This document shows, piece by piece, positions 1 through 9,500 of a stretch of DNA of 38,259 nucleotides (its first letter is position 1; each line of letters starts with the position of its first letter). The notes beneath the pieces were generated by a model, which had not been told where the DNA came from, did no database searches, and saw only the letters and a program-made list of their open reading frames with translations. The translations under genes were made by a program, and so were the position numbers. This DNA is from an uncultured Pseudomonadota bacterium (GTDB lineage Bacteria; Myxococcota_A; Polyangia; HGW-17). The stretch spans positions 1-38,259 of the forward strand of contig CALKWH010000050.1 in the NCBI GenBank assembly GCA_938004375.1. The letters run 5' to 3'.

Positions 1-46
1 AGATCGTATTCGGTGACTGGAGTTCAGACGTGTGCTCTTCCGATCT
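1..46 (+). other. Illumina adapter left on contig end
   Basis: Bases 13-46 are the Illumina multiplexing (P7-side) read-2 primer sequence, starting GTGACTGGAGTTC and ending CTCTTCCGATCT. Bases 1-4 (AGAT) match the end of the P7 flow-cell sequence, and bases 5-12 (CGTATTCG) sit exactly where the 8-base i7 index belongs. This is library construct, not genome. Read in frame it gives the well-known artefact peptide VTGVQTCALPI, which fuses to the first gene. Confidence 0.98.
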
Positions 47-1584
47 TGTACAAGCTCGACCTGGGCATGCATAATTACACCGGCGTCTCCTCGCCGTACC
101 CCGCACCCCTGACCGCCTACGGCACCGCGTGCGGGCTGCCCAACGCCCCCTCCCGCTGCCGCGAGCACACCCTCACGTCCACCAATCTGCGGCTGCGCCT
201 CGAGCCCGTGATCCGGCCGTCGGACACGGTCACGATCTTCACGACCTTCGACATCTTCGACAACCTGGTGCTGGGCAGCACGCCCTCGGGCTACGCCTAC
301 GGCTCGGGCAACTCCTCCTGGGTGGCCGTTCCGGGCATGTTCGGGACCCAGGCCACTATCGACGACGGCACCACCGCCACCTGGGACGCGATCCGCGTCA
401 AGCACGTCTGGGGCCGCGTGGACCTGAAGATGGCCGACCTCGTGTTCGGCCGCATGCCCGACCACTTCGGCATGGGCGTCTTCCGCAACGACGGCGCCGG
501 CCCCGACGCCGACTTCGGCGACTCTGTGGACCGCGTGGGCCTGGTCTCCGAGCTCCCCATGTGGAAGCTCCACGTCATGCTCTCCTGGGACTTCGCCTCC
601 CAGGGCATCCCCTCGAGCGTGCTCTCCCCCGGCCAGGACCAGGGGCAGCCCGTGGACGCCGACGATCTCGACGACGCCACCCGCTGGACCCTCACCGTCA
701 CGCGCAAGGATCCCGCCCAGACCATGGCACGCAAGCTGGCCCTGGGCCAGAGCGTGTTCAACTGGTCCGTCACCGGCTCCTTTTTGCAGCAGAAGTTCGG
801 CCTGCGGCCCGCCGGCGCCACCGACACCCTCCCCACGCTCACCGGATCGCTCAATGAGTCCGACCTGGCCGGCTGGCTCGTGCCCCGCGACCTGAAACTG
901 ATCTCCCCGGGCCTGTGGGCGTTCTTCGCCCGCGGCAACGTCACCCTCGAGGCCGAGGCCGGCGGCCGCTACGGCTGGATCACCTCCCTGGGCGACCTCT
1001 CCAACCTCGCCAAGGACGGCAACGACATGAACATCCTGGGCTGGGGCGGCGTGTTCCGCTTCCAGTACCGCTGGAGCCCCAACGTCCGCGTCGGCCTCGA
1101 GACCGGCACCGCCTCGGGCGACGACCAGTACGAGAACGTCACCAAGCGCGGCGCCGTGCACTTCTCCCAGCTGCCGGCCTTCCCGGTGGACGGGCGCGAC
1201 GCCTGGAACAACCTCATGCTGTTCCACCCCTCGTACCACGTCGACCTGATCCTGTTCCGCGAGCTCCTCGGCACCGTCTACAACGCCACCTACGTGAAGC
1301 CCACCTTCCGCTACGTCCAGAACCAGTGGACCCTGCGCATCGACGGCATCGCCTCGTTCGCCAACGAGAAGGTCGCCACCCCGGGCAACGATTCCCTCAT
1401 GGGCTTCGAGCTCGACGCCGACTTCTCCTACCGCAGCCTCGACGGCAGCTTCGAGGCCGGCATCGCCTATGGTCTGTTCTATCCCATGGAGGGCATGGAC
1501 CACCCCGAGTCCATCTTCGGCTCCCTGGCCTCCGACACCGGGATGGCGCACACCATCCAGGGCCGCGTTTTGATCCGGTTCTAG
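47..1584 (+). CDS. Outer-membrane beta-barrel protein, 5'-truncated (TIGR04551-like)
   Basis: About 512 residues of a protein whose N-terminus is lost at the contig end; the frame runs into adapter, so no start codon or signal peptide can be assigned. The chain has alternating hydrophobic/polar strands typical of a porin-like barrel (LRLRLEPVIRPSDTVTIF, VRVGLETGTASGDDQ, FTFRYVQ-type segments) and ends RVLIRF, an aromatic C-terminal residue as expected for the BAM recognition signal. The early LRLEP...FDIFDNLVLGSTP stretch resembles, from memory, the uncharacterised TIGR04551 family of myxobacteria. Function (porin or other) is unknown. proC follows 10 bases later on the same strand, so the two may be co-transcribed. 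No terminator is visible between them. Confidence 0.8.
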
Positions 1585-1594
1585 CAGGTTCCCC

Positions 1595-2434
1595 ATGTTC
1601 ACCGACAAACGAATCGCCTTCGTCGGTCCCGGCCAGATGGCCGAGGCCATGATCGCCGGCCTGTTGCGCGAGCGCCTGCTGCCCCCCGAGCAGATCCTCG
1701 CGTCCGGCCCGCTCACCGACCACAACGCGCTCTTGCAGAAAAAATACGGGATCACCGTGATGTGGGACAACGGCCTGGCCGCCTCCCAAGCCGACGTGGT
1801 CATCCTGTCGGTGAAGCCGCAGCACGCCGACGCCGCGCTGAGCCAGCTCGCCGGGCGCCTGCGCCCCGACGCCCTGGTGCTCTCCATCGTCGCCGGCCTG
1901 TCGATCGCCCGCATCTCCGCGGGCCTGGTCCATCCGCTGGTGGTCCGCGCCATGCCCAACACCCCCGCCCGCATCGGCCAGGGCATCACCGTGTTCACGG
2001 CCGCCCCGGGGGTCGATCCGCGGCACCGCGCCTGGTCCCAGGAGATCCTGGGCGCGCTGGGCCAGGTCCTCTCCGTGGACGAGGAGGAGATGCTGGACAT
2101 GGCCACCGCGCTCTCGGGCACGGGGCCGGCCTACGTCTTCCTGTTCATGGAGGCCATGGTGGACGCCGGCGTGCACCTGGGCTTCCCGCGGCACATGGCC
2201 GAGCACCTGGTGGCCCAGACCGTGCTGGGCTCGGCCCAGTTCTTCCAGAAGAGCCCGGATACCCACCTGGCCCACCTGCGCAACTCCGTCACCAGCCCCG
2301 CCGGCACCACCGCAGCCGCCCTCTTCGAGCTCGAGAAGGCGGGCTTTCGCACCGCGATCTCCAACGCCGTCTGGGCCGCCTACGAGCGCTCCGTCGAGCT
2401 CGGCCGCAACGTGAAGAATCACAAGCCCGAGTAG
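1595..2434 (+). CDS. proC: Pyrroline-5-carboxylate reductase
   Basis: Catalyses the last step of proline synthesis: NAD(P)H-dependent reduction of 1-pyrroline-5-carboxylate in the cytoplasm. At 279 residues it has the usual family length. The Rossmann motif VGPGQMAEAM (about 10-19) opens the protein; VVRAMPNTPARIGQG (about 116-130) and the P5CR signature around GTGPAYVFLFMEAMVDAG (about 174-191) and VTSPAGTTAAAL (about 230-241) are all intact. The ATG at 1595 gives a clean start immediately before the Rossmann strand, but the upstream ribosome-binding site is weak (CAGGTTCCCC). No other proline gene or yggS/yggT neighbour is present. Identification is secure from motifs. Confidence 0.96.
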   Translation: MFTDKRIAFVGPGQMAEAMIAGLLRERLLPPEQILASGPLTDHNALLQKKYGITVMWDNGLAASQADVVILSVKPQHADAALSQLAGRLRPDALVLSIVAGLSIARISAGLVHPLVVRAMPNTPARIGQGITVFTAAPGVDPRHRAWSQEILGALGQVLSVDEEEMLDMATALSGTGPAYVFLFMEAMVDAGVHLGFPRHMAEHLVAQTVLGSAQFFQKSPDTHLAHLRNSVTSPAGTTAAALFELEKAGFRTAISNAVWAAYERSVELGRNVKNHKPE

Positions 2435-2517
2435 GATCGACGAACTTCAGCGGGGTCCGGTGAGTGATTTCTGTCTGGAATCCTCGCGCGGCGTTTCGAA
2501 CCGCCAGCAGGGACGCT

Positions 2518-2631
2518 TCAGGTCTTCTTGGGATATTTGCCATACTGCATGGTCCAGTTAACCGCGACCTGCAAAAAACTGTCGTAGCCCTCGGCCCGGA
2601 TAAACTCGATGGCCTCTCGATATTTTTGAAT
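2518..2631 (-). pseudogene. Decayed 3' remnant of an unidentified gene
   Basis: Downstream of the ATPase on the minus strand, an open frame without a start codon reads like genuine protein: KYREAIEFIRAEGYD, then FLQVAVNWTMQYGKYPKKT and a TGA at 2518-2520. Just upstream another frame reads VPQSFFSKKGIKFKNIE, so a single frameshift near 2620 would join the two into roughly 55 plausible residues. Base composition is clearly more AT-rich than the neighbouring genes. I do not recognise the family. It could be the tail of a mobile or accessory gene broken by deletion; coding-like chance sequence cannot be excluded. Confidence 0.45.
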
Positions 2632-2670
2632 TTAATGCCTTTCTTGCTGAAAAAACTCTGCGGGACACGG

Positions 2671-3891
2671 TCACAGCAGGCTCATGGGGACGGCCTCGAC
2701 CGACGCGCTCAGCGGCAGCCTCATGGAGCTCAGGCAGAGCACGCAACCCGGGCCCACCGTGAGGGCCAGACGGTCGAGGGTCCGGAAGTGGCCGAAGGCT
2801 CTGTGGTCCGGGGCGGCGGTCTTCTTCACCTCCACCGGATGCAGCGTCCCATCGACCCGGATCAGCAGGTCGATCTCCTTCTTGTCCTTGTCGCGGTAAA
2901 AGAACACCGGCGGCTGCCGGCTGTGGTGCCACCAGCTCTTGAGCACCTCGGCCACGGCCCAGGTCTCCAGGATGGCCCCGGAGCTGGAGCCGGCCTCCAG
3001 GGTCGCGGGGGAAGACCAGGCGGTGAGCCACGCGGCGAGTCCCGTGTCGAGGAAGTACAACTTCGGGGTCTTCACGAGCCGCAGGGTCAGGTTGGTGTGG
3101 TAAGGCTCCAGCAGGTGAACGATCCCCGAGCCCTCGAGGATGGAGAGCCAGCGTTTCCCGGTCGCGGGGGCGATGTCGGCGTCGCGGCAGAGGTCCTGCA
3201 GGTTGAGCAGCTGCGCCGTGCGCGCCGCGCAGGCCCGCAGGAACCGCAGGAAGGTCCCGGTGTCTCCCACCTGGGCCAGGGAACTGACGTCCCGCTGCAG
3301 GTAGGTCTGCACGTACGAGGAATAGAACAGATCGCGGTCGACGGGGGTGTCCCCCCAGAGCGCGGGGAAGGAGCCCCGCCAGATTCGCTCGTACAGTCGG
3401 GGAAGGGACAACGGCGGGCTCGAATCACGGGCCGCGAGGCAGGCCCCGGTGGGCAGGAAGGGTCCGGCCGCGGCGTCTCCCTCGAGCTCGCGCTGCGAGA
3501 AGCCCAGGAGCCGCAGCACCCCCACGCGCCCGGCCAGCGACTCGGACACGCCCTGCATCAGGTGGAACTGCTGGGAACCCGTGAGCCAGAAGCGACCCGG
3601 CGTGCGGTCCCGGTCCACCTCCATTTTGATATGCGGCAGCAGCTGGGGGGCATACTGGATCTCATCGATGAGCACCGGCGCCGGAAATCGCTGCAGGAAC
3701 AGGGCGGGCTCCTCCCGGGCCAGCGTGGCCAGCAGCGGATCGTCCAGCGTGACGTACGTGCGGTCCTGGGCGGCCGCGTGTCGCAGCAGGGTCGTCTTGC
3801 CCACCTGCCGGGGTCCGGTGAGGAGCGTCACGGGAAATTGGAACTCCGGTTTGTACAGAAGTCCTTCGAGGGTGCGTGATATATATATCAT
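2671..3891 (-). CDS. AAA_14 / DUF4143 family ATPase
   Basis: A 406-residue member of the COG1373 type of predicted AAA+ ATPases. Walker A is GPRQVGKTT (26-34), Walker B is PVLIDEIQ (72-79) and a sensor-like LTGSQ lies at 103-107. The C-terminal half matches DUF4143 and ends in a PD-(D/E)XK-like core, EIDLLI (339) followed by VEVKK (353-357). Such proteins are common, patchily distributed accessory genes; their substrate is unknown. Start is the ATG at 3891 directly before an unusually AT-rich codon run (ATATATATC); no Shine-Dalgarno is visible. AT-rich DNA borders both ends of the gene, and a gene remnant follows it, which together suggest acquisition by transfer (inference). Confidence 0.88.
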   Translation of the reverse strand: MIYISRTLEGLLYKPEFQFPVTLLTGPRQVGKTTLLRHAAAQDRTYVTLDDPLLATLAREEPALFLQRFPAPVLIDEIQYAPQLLPHIKMEVDRDRTPGRFWLTGSQQFHLMQGVSESLAGRVGVLRLLGFSQRELEGDAAAGPFLPTGACLAARDSSPPLSLPRLYERIWRGSFPALWGDTPVDRDLFYSSYVQTYLQRDVSSLAQVGDTGTFLRFLRACAARTAQLLNLQDLCRDADIAPATGKRWLSILEGSGIVHLLEPYHTNLTLRLVKTPKLYFLDTGLAAWLTAWSSPATLEAGSSSGAILETWAVAEVLKSWWHHSRQPPVFFYRDKDKKEIDLLIRVDGTLHPVEVKKTAAPDHRAFGHFRTLDRLALTVGPGCVLCLSSMRLPLSASVEAVPMSLL

Positions 3892-3970
3892 ATGTTTCGT
3901 CCAATCATAAATAGCACTGATAGATTAGCCGAAAGATGGACAGACACAAGGTTTTTTTCAGAGGCAGCGC

Positions 3971-4024
3971 GCGCTACCGGGCGGCCTCGAAGTGGCCGCG
4001 CTAGCGGGCGGCCTCGAAGTGGGC
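3971..4024. repeat. 27-bp tandem duplication across a stop codon
   Basis: Two adjacent 27-bp units (3971-3997 and 3998-4024) differ at only two positions. The second contains the last codons and TAG stop of the lipoprotein gene at 4001-5128; the first repeats them in frame just downstream, so the minus strand reads HFEAAR-stop-RGHFEAAR-stop. The near-identity indicates a recent slippage or duplication event. Confidence 0.9.
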
Positions 4025-5128
4025 GCGGAGCCGGGCGGCCCGGTCGGGCTTGGCCGAAAGCAAAGTGATCCCGGCCAGGCGCCAGCCCGCGGGCAGGCGC
4101 GCGGCGACCTGGTCGAGGGACAGGTGGCGCTGCTGCCAGGCGGCCAGCTCGGGCGGCAGGTCCTCGACCAGGGCGTGGCCCACGAACTGCGGACAGGCGC
4201 GGCAGCCGGCCCAGTACCGGTAGGTCGTCTGCAGCGCCACCGTGGAGAGGCTCTTCGGAAACACCGGCATCAGGTGGGAGAAATACAGGTTCTCGGGGTC
4301 GTACTCCGTGGACTCGTCGTACTCGCGCAGTTGGCTCTTCAGGCCGGGGGCCAGCTCGCGGCGCCGGTGGGGCAGGTCGATATATTTTAACCAGCGCCCT
4401 TCCACCCCGTCCCCTTCGGACGACGCCGCGGCGACCAGCTCCGCGGTCACCGCCGCCCGCTTCCCGAGGTCGTACACGACGAAGTCGTTGAGCTCGTCCC
4501 CCCGGCCGCCGCAGGGCGCCTCCCACCCCAGCACGCGCAGGAAGAGAAATTCGCCCAGGCCGCCCTGGAGCTCCACCCGCTTTTGGTGATCGGCGACCCA
4601 GTCCAGCTCCGCCACCGAGTCCGGAGCCGTGACCACGTCCAGCTCGCCGCCGTCCTCCACGTCCCGCAGCGTGAGGCCGTGGCCCCGGGCCTCGAACGCC
4701 GCCGTCCCGCCGTTCTCGACGAGGTCGCGGCACACGGCGAGGTTGTCGGACTCGGCGTCGGCCTTGGGGGGCAGCGCCGCCTCGGTGTGGTAAAAGCGCG
4801 TGAACCGGGCTTCAACCATCCGGTCCCCGACCGCCAGAAACAGCCCCGGCCGCTCGGCGGCCACCACCCAGGCGCTGCCCGCGGGGGAGACCCAGAACGT
4901 CCGGGCCCGCGCCGGCTCCTGCCACAAGCCGGTCTTCCCGGGGGGCTCGGTCGCCACGCTCTCGGGCTGCTCGGGGACGATCCACACCAGCGCGGCGTCG
5001 GCCACCACGCCGGTGGTCGATGGCGGCCTCGGCAGCTTCGCGGGCGGCGCGGCGGGCCCGGCGCTGCGGCAGGACATCGACAGGACCATGGGAACCAGGA
5101 GAAGGAGGAGAAGAAAGCGGGCGCGCAT
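4001..5128 (-). CDS. Lipoprotein of unknown function (paralogue A)
   Basis: 375 residues with a Leu-rich signal peptide ending LSMSC (Cys20), so probably a lipoprotein although Ser at -3 is not ideal. I do not recognise the family. It shares with the next upstream gene, in the same order, an AALVW strand, a (T)FWV.PAG block, AERPGLFLAVGDR and a C-terminal LPPELAAWQ-RH-L...RLAGIT(L/V)L...HFEAAR segment; these are paralogues from a tandem duplication followed by strong divergence. It contains Cys pairs (CRAC near 294-297) absent from the paralogue in that form. Start ATG at 5128 follows AAGGAG closely. The gap to the paralogue is 54 bases, consistent with one operon. Confidence 0.85.
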   Translation of the reverse strand: MRARFLLLLLLVPMVLSMSCRSAGPAAPPAKLPRPPSTTGVVADAALVWIVPEQPESVATEPPGKTGLWQEPARARTFWVSPAGSAWVVAAERPGLFLAVGDRMVEARFTRFYHTEAALPPKADAESDNLAVCRDLVENGGTAAFEARGHGLTLRDVEDGGELDVVTAPDSVAELDWVADHQKRVELQGGLGEFLFLRVLGWEAPCGGRGDELNDFVVYDLGKRAAVTAELVAAASSEGDGVEGRWLKYIDLPHRRRELAPGLKSQLREYDESTEYDPENLYFSHLMPVFPKSLSTVALQTTYRYWAGCRACPQFVGHALVEDLPPELAAWQQRHLSLDQVAARLPAGWRLAGITLLSAKPDRAARLRAHFEAAR

Positions 5129-5182
5129 GGCTCCTTATGGCACCACGGACTTTGGGACGCAAGCGGTCTTCGATGGCGGAAC

Positions 5183-6427
5183 CTACTTCCCGCGAGCCGC
5201 CTCGAAACGCTTCAGGAGGGCCGCCGCCAGCGAAGGGGGCGCGACCAGCACGGTGATCCCGGCGATCCGCCGATCCGTTGGGATCTTCATCGTCACGGCG
5301 TCGAGCGCGGGATGTCGCTTGCGCCAGGCCACCAGCTCGGCGGGCAGCGCGTCGAGGGACCGGCGGAGCTCCAGCGCCGGGCAGGGCCAGCACTCGTGGG
5401 AATGCCGGAAGGCCAGCTGCAGCCCGACGTCCTTCCCCTCCGGGAACGCCGGCCACAGGTGGGAGAGCGCGACCTCCTGCGGGTCGAGCGCCACCTCGGC
5501 GCCCAGCTCGCCGATCACCTTTTTCAGCCCCTGGTGGATCCCGGGGCGCCACGCGGGATCGTCGACCACCGCGCGCCAGCCGCCGGTCCCCGCGGGCAGG
5601 ACCGTCGCCTGCACCGGGGCCATCCGCTCCAGGTCGAACACGACGAATTCCAGGTGCAGGTGCGTGCTCAGGACGCTCGCATACGTGCGGTGGTTCAGGA
5701 ACAGGTACCGGCCCAGGCCGCCCACCGGCTCCACCCACCACTCGAACTTCTGGACGCAGGCCGCAAGGTCGTCGAATTTCCCCGGCGCTCCGATCACCGG
5801 CGTCTCAGGACGCTCTCCCAGCGCGCGCAGGGACAGGCCGGCGCCGCGCGCCTCGAGGGGGACCCCGCCGGCTAACGGCTGGCCGCACTCCCAGTCCTTC
5901 GTGCCGTCGTCGAGGATCACCGGCTTGGGCGCGGGCCGCTTTTGCCGCTTGCGAAAGGACGTGGAGCGGGCCTCGAGCACGCGGTCGCCCACGGCCACGA
6001 ACAACCCCGGTCGCTCGGCCACCACCGTCCAGGCGCCGGTGCCGCCCGCGGGCACGACCCAGTAGGTCCGGGCGCCGAAGTCCTTGTGGTTCTCGTGGAG
6101 GGGTTTCTCCGCCGACGCGCCCTTCTCCGGCCCGGTCGCCTCGTTCGCGTAGGCGTCCTCGTCCGGGGGCATCGCCGTCCACACCAGCGCGACCGCGGCG
6201 GGTCCGTCGGCTATCTGCGCCGGCAGGGGCGCATCGATCTGCGGCGGCAGCGGCGCCACCTGCGGGGCCGGCTTCGGCGCCACCTGCGGGGCCGGCTTCG
6301 GCGCCACCTGCGGGGCTGGCTCCGGCGTCACGACCGGCGCCGGCGGCCCCTTCGCGGGCGACGCCTTCCGGTCACAATTGGAAAACAAGAAAATAAACGA
6401 TAACCAGAAACTTGCCTGTCGCAGCAT
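5183..6427 (-). CDS. Lipoprotein of unknown function (paralogue B, Pro-rich linker)
   Basis: 414 residues. A hydrophobic signal segment ends LFSNC (Cys18) with Asp at +2; Asn at -1 makes the lipobox non-standard but acceptable. Residues about 25-80 are a Pro/Ala/Gln/Val linker built on an APQVAPKP repeat, as expected for a tether between membrane and a folded domain. The rest aligns by eye with the downstream neighbour: ALVWTAMP, RTYWVVPAG, VVAERPGLFVAVGDRVLEAR and LPAELVAWRKRHPALD...RIAGITVL...FEAARGK. Function is unknown. It is divergent from the beta-propeller lipoprotein gene at 6534, with only 106 bases between them in which I see no strong promoter. No clear Shine-Dalgarno precedes the ATG. 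Confidence 0.85.
   Translation of the reverse strand: MLRQASFWLSFIFLFSNCDRKASPAKGPPAPVVTPEPAPQVAPKPAPQVAPKPAPQVAPLPPQIDAPLPAQIADGPAAVALVWTAMPPDEDAYANEATGPEKGASAEKPLHENHKDFGARTYWVVPAGGTGAWTVVAERPGLFVAVGDRVLEARSTSFRKRQKRPAPKPVILDDGTKDWECGQPLAGGVPLEARGAGLSLRALGERPETPVIGAPGKFDDLAACVQKFEWWVEPVGGLGRYLFLNHRTYASVLSTHLHLEFVVFDLERMAPVQATVLPAGTGGWRAVVDDPAWRPGIHQGLKKVIGELGAEVALDPQEVALSHLWPAFPEGKDVGLQLAFRHSHECWPCPALELRRSLDALPAELVAWRKRHPALDAVTMKIPTDRRIAGITVLVAPPSLAAALLKRFEAARGK
6252..6323. repeat. Three 24-bp tandem repeats inside a coding region
   Basis: Units at 6252-6275, 6276-6299 and 6300-6323; the first two are identical and the third differs at two positions. On the minus strand they encode the APQVAPKP linker of the lipoprotein at 5183-6427. 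Such an array can change length by slippage without breaking the frame. Confidence 0.92.
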
Positions 6428-6533
6428 GTTTGATTCATGTCACTTCCGGGTGGTCTCAGCAAGAAATATTTCATCAGAATCACGGTGGAAAAAGCGCCTC
6501 CCGGTGCTACCATAATGCAGCGTGGAGGAAACC

Positions 6534-9500
6534 ATGAAAACCCAACTTACTCTCCTTATCACCTGGACATTCCTGACCCTGACCGCCTGCGACCCCGGCA
6601 ACCTCGCCGAAGTGCCCCGCTCGAACTTCCTGTCGGCCGATCCCTCGGGGAACGACCGGGGCAGCTACCTGAACAACGAGGACACCGGCTCGGTCAACAA
6701 CGGAAACAACGCCAACAACGCGAACCCCCCCGGCGGCGATCCCGCCCGCGAGATCTCCGAGGCCGACATCCTCAAGGTCGACGGCGACACGCTCTACGCG
6801 CTGTCGGCCTACCGCGGCCTGATGATCGTCGACATCTCGAACCCGTCGGCGCTGCGCGTGCTGGGCCGCGCCCCGGTCTACGGCGTCCCCTTCGAGATGT
6901 ACGTCCACGAGGGCGTGGCGTACGTGATCTTCTCGTCCTTCTGGACCTTCACCTGGGACGAGGACACCGGCACCGGCTCCTGGAGCGCGAACTCCCGCCT
7001 GGTCACCCTGGACGTGGCCGACCCCGCGGCCGTGCGCGTCCTGGGCGAGTACGATCTGCGCGGCGCCATCAGCGACTCCCGCAAGGTCGGCGACGTCCTC
7101 TACCTCGTCGCCTACGAGGACGGCTACTGCTGGGGCTGCGACCAGGGCGCCCGCACCACCGTCACGTCGCTTTTCGCCGGCGCCGCCGAGGACATCGCAC
7201 AGATCGACCAACTCTCCTTCGAAGACGGCAACGAATATTCCTGGGGCCCGCGCTCGATCCACGTCACCACCGAGCGCCTCTACATCGGCGGCCCCAACTG
7301 GGAGCAGACCGGCTCCGAGATCCAGGTGGTCGACATCTCCGACCCGTCCGGCGTGCTGGACGAGGGCGCGCGCATCCCGGTGGCCGGCGCCATCGACTCC
7401 CGCTGGCAGATGGACGAGCACGAGGGTGTCTTCCGCGTGATCTCCCAGCCGGGGTGGTCCTCCGAGGCCCCCACGGTCCAGACCTTCCGCGTCGTCGACG
7501 CCTCCACCGTCACCCCCCTGGGCAACCTCGAGATGGTCCTTCCCCGCCCCGAGGCCTTGCAGTCCGTGCGCTTCGACGGCGACCGGGCCTACGCGGTCAC
7601 CTTCGAGCGCACCGACCCGCTGTTCACCCTCGACCTGTCGGATCCGGCCCACCCGCGCCAACGCGGCGAGCTCGAGATCCCGGGCTGGCTCGAATACATG
7701 GAGCCCCGCGGGGACCGCATGATCGCTTTGGGCTACGACTTCGACGCCGAGGAGGCGCTCACCCTGAGCCTGTTCGACGTGTCCGACCTGGACCAGCCGG
7801 TCATGCTCGCCCGCGTCAACTTCGGCGGCCAGTGGTCGTGGCTGGTCGAGGACGAGGACCGCATCCACAAGGCCCTGCGCATCCTGGACGACCGCGGGCT
7901 GATCCTGATGCCCTTCGCCGGCTGGGGCGACGCCGGCTACGAGAGCGGCATCCAGCTCTTCTCGTTCACCCGCGACACGCTCGTCCGGCGCGCGGCCGCC
8001 CCCCACTACGGCTTCGCCCGGCGCGCGTTCGTCCACCGCGACCGGCTGTTCGCCCTGAGCGACGAGCGCATCGAGACCTTCGACGTGACCGACGTGGACG
8101 CCCCGGTGAAGCTCGACACCCTGAAGCTCGCCCGCGCGGTCTTCAACCTGGTGCCCTTCGGGGACGGCTACGTCGCCGAGATCGTGCAGGACTGGTGGGC
8201 GCACACCGCCCGCCTGGACATCCTCACGGTGGACGACCCCGACGCCATGACCCCGGTGGGCTCCCTGGACCTGGCCGCCCTGATCCACCCGTACGACCAC
8301 CCCTATTACTATTGGTGGAACATCTTCGACTTCGGGCGCACCCGCATCTTCGCCAACGGGGACTACCTGTACCTGATCTGGGGCGAGAACTTCTGGTACT
8401 GGGACTACTACGCCGAGGACGGGACCGGCGAGAGCGGCATGCCCGAGGAGGAGCGCGTGCCCACGCGCCTGGCGGTCTTCGACGTATCCGACCCCGCCGC
8501 GCCCGAGCTCGTCAGCCTCACCGGCCTGCCCTACCCCATGCCGTGGCAGCGCGGCCACTGGAGCTGGTGGTACACCGTCGAGGCCGGCGACAACGTGGTC
8601 CAGCTCGGCTCCGCCATCGTGGTGAAACGCGACACCTGGGACTACTGGTGGTACTACGACGACGGGCAGAGCGCCCCCGAGAATCCGGAGCTCTGGGTGA
8701 TCGACGTGAGCGTCCCCGAAGCCCCGGTGGTGTCCTTCACCCAGGAGCGCGTCGAGGGCGTCCGCTACGGCGCGCTTCTGCCCCGCGCCCAGCAGGTCGT
8801 CACCTCCTACCACGCCCCCGCCCCGGGACAGCCCGACGGCACGGTGGCCTTCTTCCTGCACCGGCTCGACGTGTCCGACCCGTCCCACCCCGTCTGGGAG
8901 GCCCCGGTGAACATCCCCGGCTCCCTGGTCGAGTTCAACCCGTCGACGAACCGCGTGGTCACGGTGGACTACCAGGCCCGCACGGCCCCCGCCGACGACT
9001 GGGAGGACTGCTACCGCATCTCCGCCTGGGACGCCTGGTTCGACGGGGACGCCGGGCTGTGCCGCTACCTCGAGCGCTCGCTCAACCTCGGCCTCTACAC
9101 GGGCGACGCCGTCGTGCTCCAGCGCACCCACGTCTTCGACGGCTGGATCCGCGCCGTGCGCGCCACCGGCTCGCGGGTGTTCGTCGACGAGCAGATGAAC
9201 TACTACTGGTGGTACTACGACGAGTCCGGGACCACCGAACAGCCCGACGTGCGGCCGCTTTTGCACGTCATCCCGCTGAGCTCGGCCAACCTCGATGTCA
9301 CCGACTCGGTGCGCCTGCCCGGCCCCTACTCGTACCTGGTCGAGGCCTTCGGCAACCACGCGATGGTCCTCTCCGACACGCCGCCCTCCCTCACCGTCTA
9401 CAGCGCGGCCGACCCGGACGACGTGCAGACCCGCGGGGAGACGCTGCTGACGGGTTACTCCTACGACCTCGAGTTCACGGACGGCCGCGTGGTGTCCGCC

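Noticed and set aside
6486..6516. Sigma-70 promoter (TGGAAA, CATAAT) for the propeller gene
   Set aside because: Spacer of 19 bases and a start only about ten bases before the ATG, overlapping the ribosome-binding site; too weak to list.
6507..9359. 950-residue minus-strand open frame opposite the propeller gene
   Set aside because: Gly/Val/Asp-rich low-complexity shadow of a high-GC gene; the plus strand has signal peptide, ribosome-binding site and blade motifs.
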